A DNA stretch of 64,000 bases from Solidesulfovibrio magneticus (GCA_002482565.1 DLGG01000138.1:46241-110240), one strand, 5' to 3'; counted from the stretch's first letter, positions 8,893 to 18,634 are shown. The notes: generated from the letters alone by a model not told the origin. Program-made: numbers and translations.

Positions 8893-9989
8893 CGCCGGAC
8901 GCCAGGAGGAAGCCGCGAATGAACTTGTCCAAGTCGCCGTCCAACACCGCTTCGACGTCGCCGGCGTCCACGCCGGTGCGATGGTCCTTGACCAGTCGGT
9001 AGGGCTGCATGGTGTAGGTCCTTATCTGGGATCCGAAACCGATGGCGTTTTTGGATTCGTAGCTTTCCTGCTTCTCGGCCTCAAGCTTTTTGAGCTCCAG
9101 GTCGTAGAGCCTGGCCTTGAGCACCTTCATGGCCGTCTCGCGGTTGCGGTGCTGCGACTTCTCGTTTTGGCACTGCACCACGATGTTGGTGGGCAGGTGG
9201 GTGATGCGGATGGCCGAGGACGTCTTGTTGACGTGCTGGCCGCCCGGCCCCGAAGCCCGGAACACGTCCACCCGCAGATCATCTTCCTTCACTTCGATGT
9301 CGATGTCCACGCCGGCGTCGGGATAGACGTCCACCGAGGCAAAAGACGTGTGGCGTCGGCCCGAGGAATCGAAGGGCGAGATGCGGATCAATCGGTGGAT
9401 ACCTTTTTCCACGGCCAGCAGGCCGTAAGCGTAGGGTCCGGAAATTTGCAGGGTGACGCTTTTGACGCCGGCTTCGTCGCCGGGCAGGAAGTCGAGCATC
9501 TTGACGTCGAAACGCTTGCGCTCGGCCCAGCGGCGGTACATGCGCAGCAGCATCTCGGCCCAGTCCTGGGCCTCGGTGCCGCCGGCTCCGGGGTGGATTT
9601 CGAGGATCGCGTCGGCGTTGTCCTCGGGGCCGAAAAAGGCGGCCAGTTCGGCGTCGGCCAGTTCGGTCCGAAGCGTGCCGATTTGTTCGGCCAAGGCGTC
9701 GAGGATTTCCGGGCTGCCGTCGTCCTTGGCCATGCCGAGCCATTCCTCAAGGTCGGCCCGGGCGGTCAGCAGGCGTTCGCCATCGGCGACCTTGGTGGCC
9801 AGGGCGCTTTTTTCCCGGAGAATCGGGGTCAGACGCTCGGGATTGTCCCAAGCGCCCGGTTGGGACAGCTCGGCTTCGATAAGTTCCAGACGCTGGCGGC
9901 TTTTATCCAGGTCAAAGACGCCTCCAGAATCCTTCGAATTTTTCCAAAAGCTCGGCGCCCTGGGTGCGCAGTTCCGAATATTGCAGCAT
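8876..9989 (-). CDS. prfB: Peptide chain release factor 2, with programmed +1 frameshift
   Basis: RF2 terminates translation at UGA and UAA. The C-terminal 345 residues are one frame (from 9913) and contain the SPF codon-recognition tripeptide (RISPFDSSGRR) and the catalytic GGQ loop (SGPGGQHVNKTSSA). The first 25 codons (MLQYSELRTQGAELLEKFEG onwards) start at the ATG at 9989 in a different frame that ends in TGA at 9914-9912. The junction is CTT TGA C, preceded 3 nt upstream by the Shine-Dalgarno-like GGAGG, the classic RF2 autoregulatory +1 shift. With the shift the protein is 370 residues, the usual length. It starts 21 nt after lnt and its end overlaps the GGDEF gene. Confidence 0.96.
9912..9925 (-). 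promoter_or_regulatory. RF2 programmed frameshift site
   Basis: The minus strand reads GGAGG, CGT, CTT, TGA, C. CTT-TGA is the slippery pair, and the GGAGG placed 3 nt before CTT acts as an internal Shine-Dalgarno stimulator in known prfB genes. When RF2 is scarce, ribosomes slip +1 and make full-length RF2. Confidence 0.94.
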
Positions 9990-10010
9990 GTCGTGAGCAG
10001 TCGCTTGGGG

Positions 10011-11537
10011 TTAAAGGGTCAGTCCGCCGGGGCGGCGGTCGCGGGACCGAACGGGCCTGAGGCAAGCGGCCAGCCCCAGGAGCACAAACAGGGCCGGCAG
10101 GCCCCAGGTGATCAGGCCGTAACAGCGGTGATACCAGGTCGTTTCCGACACGATGGGCGTCTCCGGGCATGGCAGGGCCAGGGCCGTGAAAAGGCCGCCC
10201 TGCGCCATGACGCGCCCCCGGGGGTCGATCACGGCGGAAATGCCCGTGTTGGTGCCTCGGATGAGCGCCCGTCCTTGTTCGACGGCCCGCAGCAAGGCCA
10301 GATCGAGATGCTGCCGGGGAGCCGCCGTATCGCCGAACCAGGCGTCGTTGGAGATGTTGACCAGGACGTTGGCCCCGGCTTCCACCCGTTTTTGAGCGAG
10401 TTCGGGAAAGATCGCTTCATAGCAAATGAGCGTTCCCAGGGCAAGGTCGCCCTGGCGCAGGGGAGCGTCCGAAGCGCCGGGCTTGAAGTCGCCCACGCCC
10501 TCGACCAGCTTGCCGATAAACGTCAGGTATTGCCCCAGGGGCACGTATTCGCCAAAGGGGACGAGATGTTCCTTGTCGTAGCCGGCGGTCACGCCGTCCG
10601 GGGCCAGCAGGAAGGCCCGGTTGTAGAGCACGTGCCCGCCCAGGGTGCGCTCGTAGGCCGGCGCGCCAAAGACCAGGGGAACCCCGGCCGAGGCGACGAA
10701 GTCGCGCACGCGCTGAGCCAGGGGGCCGCCGTCCTGATAGAAAAACGGCATGGAGGTCTCGGGCCAGATGAGGAGGTCCGAAGGCGCGTCGGACAGGGCG
10801 CGCTTGGACAGGTCAATGTACTTCTCGACCGTCTCTTCCTCGGCCTCCGGGGCCCATTTGCGGCTCTGGTCCACGTTGCCTTGGACAATGGTCACATGGG
10901 CGGCGGCGATCTTGGGCACGGGGTCGGCCAGCCGGCGGTTGCCGAGAAAGGCCAATCCGGCCGCAATGAGGATAACGGCCAGGGTTGGGCGGGAAAAAAG
11001 GCCATGGACGGCCGGGGCGGCGGCCAGGGCGGCAAGCAAGCCCGAGAGGCCGTAGGCCCCGAGGAAGGCCACGCTCTGGATGGCCATGGGCCAGGGGGAA
11101 AAAGCTCCGGCCAGGGTGAGCCAGGGAAAGCCGGTGAAAAGCGTGCCCCGCAGCATCTCCATGACGGTCCAGGCGGCGGCGGCGTAGGGGAGAAACAGCC
11201 AGGCCGGGAGTCTGGCCGCGCCAAAGCGCCAGGCCAGGGCCAGGGCGGCGGCATACGCGCCAAGGACCAGGCCCATGAGCACCGGCACGGGGACGGCCAG
11301 CGCCCAGGGCATGCCGCCAAAGTCGTGGACGGGCAGGCTTGTCCAATAGAGGTTGCCGGCGGCGGCCAGCGCGCCTGTCCAGTAGGCCCATTTGGCGGCT
11401 TGCCTGGCGGTTTCGGCCCGGCAGGCGAGGTAGGCCAGGCCGGCCGGCAGCAGCAGCATCAAAAGCGGCAGGCGGGCGACGGGATTGGCCAGGCCGAACC
11501 AGGCTCCGCACACGGCAAGAATAGCGGCAAGGATCAC
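10011..11537 (-). CDS. lnt: Apolipoprotein N-acyltransferase
   Basis: This inner-membrane enzyme adds the third acyl chain to bacterial lipoproteins. The first 200 or so residues form several membrane segments, and the rest is a nitrilase-like periplasmic domain. The expected triad region is visible: LLIWPETSMPFFY (catalytic Glu), a Lys in the central segment before LVPFGEYVPL, and LICYEAIFPEL (catalytic Cys). The length of 508 residues is normal. It lies 179 nt downstream of the CorC-like gene, a common pairing, and 21 nt before prfB. A GC-rich palindromic repeat lies between the CorC-like gene and lnt. Confidence 0.95.
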   Translation of the reverse strand: MILAAILAVCGAWFGLANPVARLPLLMLLLPAGLAYLACRAETARQAAKWAYWTGALAAAGNLYWTSLPVHDFGGMPWALAVPVPVLMGLVLGAYAAALALAWRFGAARLPAWLFLPYAAAAWTVMEMLRGTLFTGFPWLTLAGAFSPWPMAIQSVAFLGAYGLSGLLAALAAAPAVHGLFSRPTLAVILIAAGLAFLGNRRLADPVPKIAAAHVTIVQGNVDQSRKWAPEAEEETVEKYIDLSKRALSDAPSDLLIWPETSMPFFYQDGGPLAQRVRDFVASAGVPLVFGAPAYERTLGGHVLYNRAFLLAPDGVTAGYDKEHLVPFGEYVPLGQYLTFIGKLVEGVGDFKPGASDAPLRQGDLALGTLICYEAIFPELAQKRVEAGANVLVNISNDAWFGDTAAPRQHLDLALLRAVEQGRALIRGTNTGISAVIDPRGRVMAQGGLFTALALPCPETPIVSETTWYHRCYGLITWGLPALFVLLGLAACLRPVRSRDRRPGGLTL

Positions 11538-11579
11538 GGCGTCACTTCCGGGGATTTGAGGATAGGCGGCAGGGGGAAA

Positions 11580-11619
11580 GCCTCCGGCGGCCGGGGGGAT
11601 GATCCCCCCGGACCCCCTC
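11580..11619 (+). repeat. Dispersed GC-rich palindrome, copy A (variant)
   Basis: The element begins GCCTCCGGCGG and contains CCGGGGGGA-TGA-TCCCCCCGG (11591-11611), a 9-bp stem with a 3-nt loop, then ACCCCC. Flank order matches the other copies. It reads on the + strand, opposite to the flanking genes, unlike copies C-F. Confidence 0.7.
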
Positions 11620-11715
11620 GACGGGAAAAGTGATTGCAGGTGGTTCGCCTTTAATGGAAACCACCGTTGCTTCGGCGTCCAAGGGGCTGATCCCTGGAAT
11701 TATTTCGAGCGACAG

Positions 11716-12534
11716 CTAAGCCTCGGCCGGCTCGATGACGATGGAGCGGATCTGGCGGCGGTCGGCCTCGCGGACGGTGAAGCGCCGTCCGTCCAGGGTG
11801 AAGGCGTCGCCCTGCCGGGGCACGCGGCCGGCCAGCTCGGTGAGGAACCCGCCGATGGTTTCCACCTGTTCCGATTCCAGGGACAGGCCCAGGGCGGCGT
11901 TGATGTCCTCGAGCATGGCCCGGCCGGAAACCTGATGGACGCCGGGGCGCAGTTCCCGAATCTCCTCGGGCTTGCTCGGATCGTGTTCGTCCTCGATCTC
12001 GCCGACGATCTCCTCCAGCACGTCTTCCAGGGTGAGCAGCCCCGAGGTGCCGCCGTATTCGTCCAGGGCCACGGCCATGTGCTTTTTCTGGCTGCGAAAT
12101 TCCAGGAGCATCTTTTTAAGGTCCAGCGTCTCCGGGACAAACAGCGCCTCGCGCATGATGGCGCGCAGATCGGGCGTTTCGCCGCAGACAGGCAACATGT
12201 TGCTGAGGATGTCCTTGGCGTAAAGTACGCCCAGGATGTTGTCGCGGTTGCCTTCGTAGACCGGGATGCGGGAGTGGCCGTGGGTTTTGATCAGCGCGCA
12301 CACGGCGTCCAGGCCGTCGTCGATCTCGGCGCAGACGATGTCCGGGCGCGGGACCATGATGTCCGACACCTGCTTGCTTTCCAGCCGCAGGATGTTGAGG
12401 AGCATGGAGGCGTCTTCCGGGATGATGGAGCCCTCCGCCCGGGCTTCCTGGATCAGCTCTTCCATGGAAATGCTTTTTTGGCGGAAAAATTTGGTCAGGG
12501 CATTCCAAAACCGACCATCGGAATCGTCGTCCAA
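11716..12534 (-). CDS. CBS-domain protein of the CorC/HlyC family
   Basis: A 272-residue cytosolic protein with two CBS domains ([12 protein letters not shown] and [19 protein letters not shown] regions) and a C-terminal transporter-associated CorC/HlyC domain ([15 protein letters not shown]). Family members act in magnesium/cobalt efflux or ion homeostasis and are often next to lnt, as here. No DUF21 membrane domain is present. The start is a TTG at 12534, chosen because TAGGAGGATCAGG lies directly upstream, a strong ribosome binding site. The exact substrate is not known. Confidence 0.87.
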   Translation of the reverse strand: MDDDSDGRFWNALTKFFRQKSISMEELIQEARAEGSIIPEDASMLLNILRLESKQVSDIMVPRPDIVCAEIDDGLDAVCALIKTHGHSRIPVYEGNRDNILGVLYAKDILSNMLPVCGETPDLRAIMREALFVPETLDLKKMLLEFRSQKKHMAVALDEYGGTSGLLTLEDVLEEIVGEIEDEHDPSKPEEIRELRPGVHQVSGRAMLEDINAALGLSLESEQVETIGGFLTELAGRVPRQGDAFTLDGRRFTVREADRRQIRSIVIEPAEA

Positions 12535-12669
12535 CCTGATCCTCCTAAACGGGGCGCGCCGTCATGCGGCGTTTTTCCGCGAAGTACTCCGGGAATTGCG
12601 ACGTTTCCGTGACAAGCCCGGATAGCGGAACAAAAATACTAACAACGATCATGGCGTTCGTCCATGGGG

Positions 12670-13770
12670 CTATTCGCCGCGCTGGCGGTAGATGGCCAGA
12701 TGGCGGCGGTAGGCCCAGTCGTCCAGGGCGGCCACGCCGGCGGCGGCGGTTTTCCAGGACAGCGGCTCGCCGGGCGTGTCGCCGGGCACGGCGAAGCTCG
12801 TGATGTGAAAGCCCACGCCGACAATGCCCAGGGCTTTGGGGTCGCCGTAAATGTTCTGCAAGCGAAGGGCCAGATTGAACTCCACGGGCTGGCCGATCTC
12901 CGGCTCGGCCAACAGCAGCCGGGCGATGAAGCGCGAGGTCGGCTCGAACAGGCGGTGGCCACGGCGGTAGGCCTCGTGCTGGACCTCCAGGCGCAGGCCG
13001 CCGCCGGAAATGTTGCGCAGTTCGATGTCGGGCGTGTCGAACTTGGGGTCGTAGCGCAAAAGCGGCTCGCCCCAGGTGGCCGGGTCGGCGAAGCGGCCCC
13101 GGTTGTTCTTGATGGTGGACTCGTGCCACAGTTCCAGTTCAAGGATGACGTTTTGCGGCGGCTCCACCCGCAAGAACCCGCGCTTTTGCTCCAGTTCCAG
13201 GCGGGCCGGCCAGTCCACGGTCATGTGGATGAAGTTGTCGCCGGCCTTGCCGATGGCCAGGATGGGGGCCACGAAGTTGTAAAAGCTGTGCAGGTCGCGA
13301 TGAGGGTCGAGGCGCAGGCGGAAGTCGCAGGCCACGAGCTTGCCGATCCAGGTCGGGTTGGCCCGCACCAGCGAGGTCATTTCCAGTTCGATGCCGCGTC
13401 CCGGCGAGGCGGCGACGATGGCGGCGTCGGTCATGCGCGCGCCGGGGTCGTCGCGCACGAAGCTCACCCGCACCTTGCTGCGCTGGGTCAGGGCCGTCTC
13501 GACCAGGGCCCGGACCTCGGCCGGCTTGGTGATCCAGGTGGTGGGGCGCACGTCCGAAGGCCGGTATTTGGTCTTCACGAACGCGCCCACGCCGATCAGC
13601 GTGAAAAACGTCCCGAAGATCATGGCCATGATGAGCAAGGCCTCGGGCGAGGCATGGCCGGTGTTGGTGGCGTCGAGCATCCGATCCCACCAACCGGGGT
13701 CAAAAAGGCTTAAAAAAGCCGGAAGGTGGGCAAACCCCCAGAATTCCGCCATGAATCGGTCATAAGCCAT
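12670..13770 (-). CDS. Membrane-anchored protein with PilZ/YcgR-like region
   Basis: This protein of about 366 residues has one transmembrane segment near residues 45-65 (LLIMAMIFGTFFTLIGVGAFV) followed by a soluble part. The pattern resembles flagellar-brake/YcgR-type proteins: a domain with VRVSF and IELEMTSL, then KRGFLRVEPPQNVILELELW (the RxxxR-like start of PilZ is weak here) and ELRNISGGGLRLEV, which fits the PilZ D/NxSxxG motif. If so, it may sense cyclic-di-GMP. An ATG at 13770 or a GTG at 13785 are both possible starts; neither has a good ribosome binding site. The mnmG stop lies about 20 nt upstream. Function is inferred only. Confidence 0.6.
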   Translation of the reverse strand: MAYDRFMAEFWGFAHLPAFLSLFDPGWWDRMLDATNTGHASPEALLIMAMIFGTFFTLIGVGAFVKTKYRPSDVRPTTWITKPAEVRALVETALTQRSKVRVSFVRDDPGARMTDAAIVAASPGRGIELEMTSLVRANPTWIGKLVACDFRLRLDPHRDLHSFYNFVAPILAIGKAGDNFIHMTVDWPARLELEQKRGFLRVEPPQNVILELELWHESTIKNNRGRFADPATWGEPLLRYDPKFDTPDIELRNISGGGLRLEVQHEAYRRGHRLFEPTSRFIARLLLAEPEIGQPVEFNLALRLQNIYGDPKALGIVGVGFHITSFAVPGDTPGEPLSWKTAAAGVAALDDWAYRRHLAIYRQRGE

Positions 13771-13791
13771 CGTCCGGGCGGGCACAAGGGG

Positions 13792-15657
13792 CTACGAGGC
13801 CTGTCTGGACAGCTTTTTGAGATGGATTTCCAGACAGGACACCGCCGCCGGGGTGACGCCCGAGATGCGCGAGGCCTGGCCCAGGCTGCGCGGGGCCACC
13901 CGGACGAGCTTTTCCACCACCTCCCGGGACAGCCCGGCCACGGCGGCGTAGTCGAGATCCTCCGGCAGAGCCGTGCCCTCGTGGCGGCCGGCCCGGCCGG
14001 CCAACTCCTCCTGGCGCTTGAGGTACCCGTCATATTTGACGCGGGTTTCGGCTTCCACGGCCGCCTCGGCCGGCAGATCAGCCAGCTCCGACCAGAAGCG
14101 GAACAGGTCGGGCAGGCTGACGGCCGGACGGCGCAGGAGTTCGTCCAGACGCAGGCTGCGCTCGGCCGGCTTGCCGCCAAGGGCCTCCCAGGCCGCGTCG
14201 TCGCAGTCGCCAGGGCGCACCCGGCGCTCGGCAAATCCGGCCATGGCCTGGGCGATGGCCGCTTCCTTGGCCTGGTAACGCGCCCATTGAGCCTCGCCAA
14301 CCAGCCCGATCTCCCGGCCAAGGGCGGTCAGCCGGGCGTCGGCATTGCCTTCCCGCAACAGCAGCCGATGCTCGGCCCGGGAGGTGAACATGCGGTAGGG
14401 TTCGCTGGTCCCCTTGGTGACGAGGTCGTCGACCAGGACAGCCATGTAGGCCTGATCGCGGCGCAGCAGAAACGGCGGACGGCCGGCGAGGGCCAGACAG
14501 GCGTTGAGCGAGGCCCAAAGGCCCTGGGCGGCGGCCTCCTCGTAGCCGGAGGTGCCGTTGATCTGGCCGGCCAGATACAACCCCGGCAGGGCCTTGGTTT
14601 CCAGGGTCGGGGACAGCTGCACCGGGTCGGCGTAGTCGTATTCGATGGCGTAGCCCGGGCGCACGATGACCGCGTTTTCCAGGCCCGGGATGGTGGCGAT
14701 CATGGCTTTCTGGGTTTCGATGGGCAGGCTGGTGGAGATGCCGTTGGGGTAGATCTCCGGGCTCTCCAGCCCTTCGGGCTCCAGAAACACGTGATGGCGG
14801 TCGCGTTCGGGAAACCGGGCCACCTTGTCCTCGACCGACGGGCAGTAGCGCGCGCCGGTCCCCTGGATGACGCCGGTAAAAAGGGGCGAACGCTCGAAGC
14901 CGGCCCGGATGGCCTCGTGGGTGCGGGCGTTGGTGTGGGTGAGGTAGCAGGGAACCTGGGGCAGGACCGGCCCGGGGCCGTGGAAGCTGAATCCCGGCGG
15001 CGGCGTGTCGCCAGGCTGGGGCACGGTCGCGGAAAAGTCGATGCTCTTGGCCAAAAGGCGCGGGGTGGTGCCGGTCTTGAGGCGGCCAAGGGTCAGGCCA
15101 TGGCGGCGCAGGCTGGCGGGCAAGCCGTCGGAGGGCGGATCGCCCAGGCGGCCGCCGCGCAGCTGGGTCAGGCCGATGTGGATGAGCCCGCCCAGAAACG
15201 TGCCGGTGGTGACGATGACGGCCCGGGCGGCAAAGGTCTCGCCCGAGGCGACGCGCACCCCGCTGACGCGCCCGGCCTCGGCCAGGATGTCCTCGGCGCT
15301 GTCCTGGCGCACGGTGAGGTTTGCCTGGGCGAACACGTCGCGCTTTACCACCCGCATGTATTCGTCGCGGTCGATCTGGGCGCGAGTGGCGCGCACGGCC
15401 GGGCCTTTGCTGGTGTTGAGCGTCCGGAACTGGATGCCGGCGGCGTCGGCCCACAGGCCCATCATGCCGCCCAGGGCGTCGATCTCGCGGACCATGTGCC
15501 CCTTGGCCAGGCCGCCAATGGCCGGATTGCAGGACAGATGGCCGATGCGGTCCACGTTCTGGGTAAGAAGCAGGGTCTTGTGGCCGAGCCTGGCGGCGGC
15601 CATGGCCGCCTCGCAGCCGGCGTGTCCGGCTCCGATCACGATGATGTCGAACGTCAT
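13792..15657 (-). CDS. mnmG: tRNA uridine-5-carboxymethylaminomethyl modification enzyme, FAD subunit
   Basis: MnmG with MnmE modifies the wobble uridine of several tRNAs. It starts [20 protein letters not shown], the FAD-binding GxGxxG motif; [21 protein letters not shown] and the C-terminal helical region ending in [13 protein letters not shown] are family hallmarks. The ATG at 15657 gives 621 residues, close to the usual length. An upstream extension of the frame reads through the GC-rich repeat and is not credible. mnmE is not in the window. The PilZ-like gene follows within about 20 nt. Confidence 0.96.
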   Translation of the reverse strand: MTFDIIVIGAGHAGCEAAMAAARLGHKTLLLTQNVDRIGHLSCNPAIGGLAKGHMVREIDALGGMMGLWADAAGIQFRTLNTSKGPAVRATRAQIDRDEYMRVVKRDVFAQANLTVRQDSAEDILAEAGRVSGVRVASGETFAARAVIVTTGTFLGGLIHIGLTQLRGGRLGDPPSDGLPASLRRHGLTLGRLKTGTTPRLLAKSIDFSATVPQPGDTPPPGFSFHGPGPVLPQVPCYLTHTNARTHEAIRAGFERSPLFTGVIQGTGARYCPSVEDKVARFPERDRHHVFLEPEGLESPEIYPNGISTSLPIETQKAMIATIPGLENAVIVRPGYAIEYDYADPVQLSPTLETKALPGLYLAGQINGTSGYEEAAAQGLWASLNACLALAGRPPFLLRRDQAYMAVLVDDLVTKGTSEPYRMFTSRAEHRLLLREGNADARLTALGREIGLVGEAQWARYQAKEAAIAQAMAGFAERRVRPGDCDDAAWEALGGKPAERSLRLDELLRRPAVSLPDLFRFWSELADLPAEAAVEAETRVKYDGYLKRQEELAGRAGRHEGTALPEDLDYAAVAGLSREVVEKLVRVAPRSLGQASRISGVTPAAVSCLEIHLKKLSRQAS

Positions 15658-15705
15658 GGAAGTCACGCGCCTCCGGCGTAGGGAAAGGGAAAGATAAAGA
15701 GAATG

Positions 15706-15770
15706 TCGGGGCGCTGCCCCGACGCCCCGCCGGGGGGGATAATCCCCCCCGGACCCCCTTGCAAGGGGGG
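15706..15770 (+). repeat. Dispersed GC-rich palindrome cluster, copy B (variant)
   Basis: Three nested inverted repeats lie in tandem: GTCGGGGC/GCCCCGAC, then CCGGGGGGGAT/ATCCCCCCC followed by GGACCCCC, then a C/G-run hairpin with TTGCAA at its centre. The middle hairpin and the GGACCCCC flank match copy A. It lies between the methyltransferase stop and the mnmG start, both on the minus strand. Confidence 0.6.
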
Positions 15771-15810
15771 GCAAAAAAGGGGGGCACGGGCAAGGCAGCG
15801 ACGGGCCGGG

Positions 15811-16464
15811 TCAGGCGGCGTCGGGCCTGCGGCCGAGGCAGCATAGCCAGCCCTGGTCGGGTTCCTCGCGGACAGCGACGTCCGCAAAGCCGGCGGCTTC
15901 GAACAGCTCCCGAAACCGGGCCGGCGTCAAATAGGTCATGGGCACGAGTTCCAACCATTTGCGGTTGCGGGCATCGAAGCGCGGCGTGTCGTAGACCTCG
16001 GCCAGGAGCAGGAACCGGCCGCCCGGGCGCAGCACGCGCCGCACCTCGGCCAGGTCGGCGGCCAGGTCGGGCCAGAAGTAATGCGTCTCCACGGCGGTGA
16101 CCAAGTGAAACGTGGAATCCCGGTAGGGCAGGGCCGAAACCGAGGCCTGGCGGATTTCCATGCGGCCCGAGGCCACGGCCTGGGCGTTATGGCGGCGGGA
16201 CAGGGCCACGCTTTTGGGCGAGGCGTCGATGCCGCAGATGCGTCCGCGCGGGGCGAGGGCGGCCAGCCGGGCCAGGGTGCGGCCGCCGCCGCAGCCGATG
16301 TCGAGGAGGTCCTCGTCCGGGGCGACGACCACCTGGGAGAGGCCCCAGGTGGTCAGGGCGTAGTGGCTGCGGTTCATGCGCCGGCCGATGTATTCGCCAA
16401 GGATGCCGCCGGGTCGGCGGCACTGCTCCATAAGGAGCCTTTTCCAAGCGCGCTTGATGTTCAC
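15811..16464 (-). CDS. Class I SAM-dependent methyltransferase
   Basis: This 217-residue methyltransferase has motif I LLDIGCGGGRTLARLA, motif II GIDASPKSVALSRRHN, and VRRVLRPGGRFLLLAE. It belongs to the UbiE/small-molecule type and the substrate is not apparent. The start is a GTG at 16464 with GGAGG 5 nt upstream. A longer in-frame reading to 16551 simply translates the palindromic repeat and is rejected; an ATG at 16431 is the other candidate. It sits between the M20 peptidase (upstream) and mnmG. Confidence 0.82.
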   Translation of the reverse strand: MNIKRAWKRLLMEQCRRPGGILGEYIGRRMNRSHYALTTWGLSQVVVAPDEDLLDIGCGGGRTLARLAALAPRGRICGIDASPKSVALSRRHNAQAVASGRMEIRQASVSALPYRDSTFHLVTAVETHYFWPDLAADLAEVRRVLRPGGRFLLLAEVYDTPRFDARNRKWLELVPMTYLTPARFRELFEAAGFADVAVREEPDQGWLCCLGRRPDAA

Positions 16465-16510
16465 TCTACCTCCACCCGCCGACACAATACCACCCCCCCC
16501 ACAACCAATT

Positions 16511-16550
16511 GGGGGGTCCGGGGGCCTCAGGCCCCCGGCCGCCGGAGGCA
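16511..16550 (-). repeat. Dispersed GC-rich palindrome, copy C
   Basis: On the minus strand it reads TGCCTCCGGCGG, then a 10-bp hairpin (arms 16518-16527 and 16529-16538), then GGACCCCCC. All 40 bases are identical to copy D. It begins 12 nt after the stop codon of the M20 peptidase, in the same orientation. Confidence 0.85.
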
Positions 16551-16562
16551 TCTTTCTCTTCT

Positions 16563-17786
16563 CTAACTATACAAAACTCTTGCCATAACTTTAGCGTCGC
16601 CGATGGTTTTGGCGATGCTGGAGCGTTCGTTGGGCTGGTGGGCGTTGTGTTCCAGGGTGGCCCAGACCACGGCCGGGTAGCCCCGGCGGCGCAGGTAGGC
16701 GGCCACGGTGCCGCCGCCGATGCCCATGGGTTTGGGGTCGGCTCCGTAGACTTGCCGGATGCCGTCCATGACCCGGGTGACGATGGTGGCCGAGACGTCG
16801 GTGGCCGGCGCGGCTTGTTCCTTTTGCACGATCTCGTAGCTGACCGTGACGCCGCAGGCTTCCTCAACTTCTTTTCCGTACTGGGCGATGGCGGCCAGGA
16901 CGTCGTCGAGGTTGTAGCGGGGCAGCACGCGGCAGTCGACGTAGAAGACATCGCGGCCGGGGATGGTGTTGATGTTTTCGACGTTGGCTTCTTTCTTGGT
17001 CGGCTCGAAGGTGGAATTGGCCGGGTGGAACAGCGGGTCCTTGTCGCCGAACTTGTCGTAGAGCTTGGGGATCTTGAGGATAAACAGCGAAGCGGCGGCC
17101 AGGGTGTTGACGCCTTCGGCCGGGGTGGAGGCATGGCACTGGCGGCCTTCGACGATGACCCTCAGCCAGAGCATGCTTTTTTCGGCCACTTCCACCATCT
17201 CGCTGGTGGGCAGGCCGAAGTCGGGCACGAGGAAGAGGTCATCCTTGGAGAAAAGCCCGTCGTGGTGGGCGGCCACGTAGTCGAGGCCGTATTTGCTGCC
17301 GGTTTCCTCATCGGCCACGAACAGCATGCCGTAGTTCATGGGCGGCAGCAGTTTCTTGGCGGCGATGGCCCGGCCGAGCAGGATGGAGCTGACCACGGCC
17401 TGCTGGTTGTCCTCGACGCCGCGCCCGTACACGAGGTCGCCGTCGACGGTGAGGGCATAGGGATCGTTCTTCCACAGGGCCAGGTCGCCGGGCGGCACAA
17501 TGTCGAGGTGGGAGATGACCCAGAAGGTGCGCGAGGTGTCGGCCCCGGGCATGACAACGGCGAGGTTGGGCCGGTGGCCGCAGGGCACGCGGGGGTCGGG
17601 GGCGTTTATTTCGCGGACTTCGGGGAAGCCCATGCCGGCCAGCAGGACTTTGAGGCGGTCGGCTTTTTCGCGCTCGCCGGGGCCGCCGTTGTCGGGGCCC
17701 AGGGCGGGGATGGCGGTCAATTCGCGTTGCAGGTCGATGACGGCCTCGCGTTCGCCGTCGATATGGGCCAGCAAGTCGTCTAGCAT
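16563..17786 (-). CDS. M20-family metallopeptidase / deacylase
   Basis: A cytosolic zinc hydrolase of 407 residues in the ArgE/DapE/CPG2 superfamily. The first metal site is VISHLDIVPPGDL (His, with the catalytic Asp two residues on), the bridging and catalytic acids are in VADEETGSKYGL, and a dimerisation domain occupies the middle. It most resembles the YgeY/dipeptidase branch, so it may cleave dipeptides or N-acyl amino acids; the substrate is not certain. The start at 17786 (MLDDLLAHIDGER) has GGAG 8 nt upstream; a 29-residue N-terminal extension is possible but unlikely. A palindromic repeat follows the stop by 12 nt. Confidence 0.85.
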   Translation of the reverse strand: MLDDLLAHIDGEREAVIDLQRELTAIPALGPDNGGPGEREKADRLKVLLAGMGFPEVREINAPDPRVPCGHRPNLAVVMPGADTSRTFWVISHLDIVPPGDLALWKNDPYALTVDGDLVYGRGVEDNQQAVVSSILLGRAIAAKKLLPPMNYGMLFVADEETGSKYGLDYVAAHHDGLFSKDDLFLVPDFGLPTSEMVEVAEKSMLWLRVIVEGRQCHASTPAEGVNTLAAASLFILKIPKLYDKFGDKDPLFHPANSTFEPTKKEANVENINTIPGRDVFYVDCRVLPRYNLDDVLAAIAQYGKEVEEACGVTVSYEIVQKEQAAPATDVSATIVTRVMDGIRQVYGADPKPMGIGGGTVAAYLRRRGYPAVVWATLEHNAHQPNERSSIAKTIGDAKVMARVLYS

Positions 17787-17870
17787 ATGGGCTCCGGGCT
17801 TATGGGTGGAGAAGTCGCCAAAGCCGGCAATGTAGCCGGTCGGCGGGCGCTTGGCAAACCGGACGCAACG

Positions 17871-17902
17871 CAAAAAGCCGGGAGGCGCAAGACCTCCCGG
17901 CT
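17871..17902 (-). terminator. Intrinsic terminator of the PxxKW gene
   Basis: Arms AGCCGGGAGG (17876-17885) and CCTCCCGGCT (17893-17902) form a 10-bp stem. On the minus strand it is followed by a T-run (A-run at 17872-17876 on the plus strand). It lies 26 nt after the stop of the PxxKW gene. Confidence 0.85.
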
Positions 17903-17928
17903 GGGCGTGACGCAGTAAAGAGCAGGGT

Positions 17929-18171
17929 CTAGCGACCGCGGGCGGCGCGCTTGGAGGCCTTGAGGGGGTTGATGTTGACCTTGCCGCCCTTGTCGACTTC
18001 GAGCTTCATGTGGGTGGCGAAGTTGCAGACTTTCTGGGCCCACTTGCGCTCGGGCAGGGGATAGCTCTTGCAGTATTTGACCCCATCCTGCTCCATGGTG
18101 CGATCGCAGCCCTCGCACTTCTCCACGATGGGATGGCATTCGACGCCATTGACGGTGATGACCTGGGACAT
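17929..18171 (-). CDS. PxxKW-family cysteine-rich small protein
   Basis: An 80-residue soluble protein with cysteines at C12, C19, C22, C34 and C49 and the motif LPERKWAQKVCNFATH, which names the PxxKW family known mostly from Desulfovibrio relatives. The VEKCEGCDR segment suggests metal or redox binding. The C-terminus is basic (KASKRAARGR). Function is unknown. It is flanked by its own terminator and by a 123-nt gap to the upstream toxin-antitoxin genes, so it is probably monocistronic. Confidence 0.85.
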   Translation of the reverse strand: MSQVITVNGVECHPIVEKCEGCDRTMEQDGVKYCKSYPLPERKWAQKVCNFATHMKLEVDKGGKVNINPLKASKRAARGR

Positions 18172-18294
18172 GGGATAACCTCCGGACCGCGCGGGATGGG
18201 GCGCGGGAATATTTGCGGCGCAAAGCCAGCCTTTATTACGGAGCCAGGCGGGCCTGTCAAGGGACTTTTCGGGGGCCGTGGCCGGGGAAGGCGA

Positions 18295-18624
18295 TCAGCG
18301 GACCTGGGACACCGTGATGCTCCCCGCTCCGGCATGTTCCGGCCGAGGGCGCACGAGGATTTCCACGTCCAAATCCAGGGCGGTGAGAAATCCCATGAGC
18401 CGTTCCACGGAAAATCCGTCGAGGCGATAGTTTTTAAGCGCCGACACCTTGGGCTGGGGAATGCCGAGCAGGGCCGCTGTTTGGGCTTGTTTGAGGCGGC
18501 GCGTGCGAATGCACTCGTTGAGGACCGAGGCCAGCCGGGTCTTGGTGCGGCACTCGGCCGCGTCAGGAAAATCGAGGTCGGCGAAGACGTTGGTCGTGCC
18601 CTCGGTGATGTCGCAGTCTGGCAT
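18295..18624 (-). CDS. HigA-type XRE antitoxin
   Basis: A 109-residue DNA-binding protein with a helix-turn-helix of the XRE type (LKQAQTAALLGIPQPKVSALKNYRLDGFSVERLMGFLTAL). This matches the HigA antitoxins that pair with Gp49/HigB-like toxins and autorepress the operon. The ATG at 18624 is preferred because CGGAG lies just upstream; an earlier in-frame ATG at 18645 overlaps the toxin stop. The order is toxin first, antitoxin second, as in HigBA modules. Confidence 0.82.
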   Translation of the reverse strand: MPDCDITEGTTNVFADLDFPDAAECRTKTRLASVLNECIRTRRLKQAQTAALLGIPQPKVSALKNYRLDGFSVERLMGFLTALDLDVEILVRPRPEHAGAGSITVSQVR

Positions 18625-18634
18625 GACGGCTCCG

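Noticed and set aside
16465..16551. N-terminal extension of the methyltransferase through the palindromic repeat
   Set aside because: The extra residues only translate the repeat, and a GTG with GGAGG lies at 16464.
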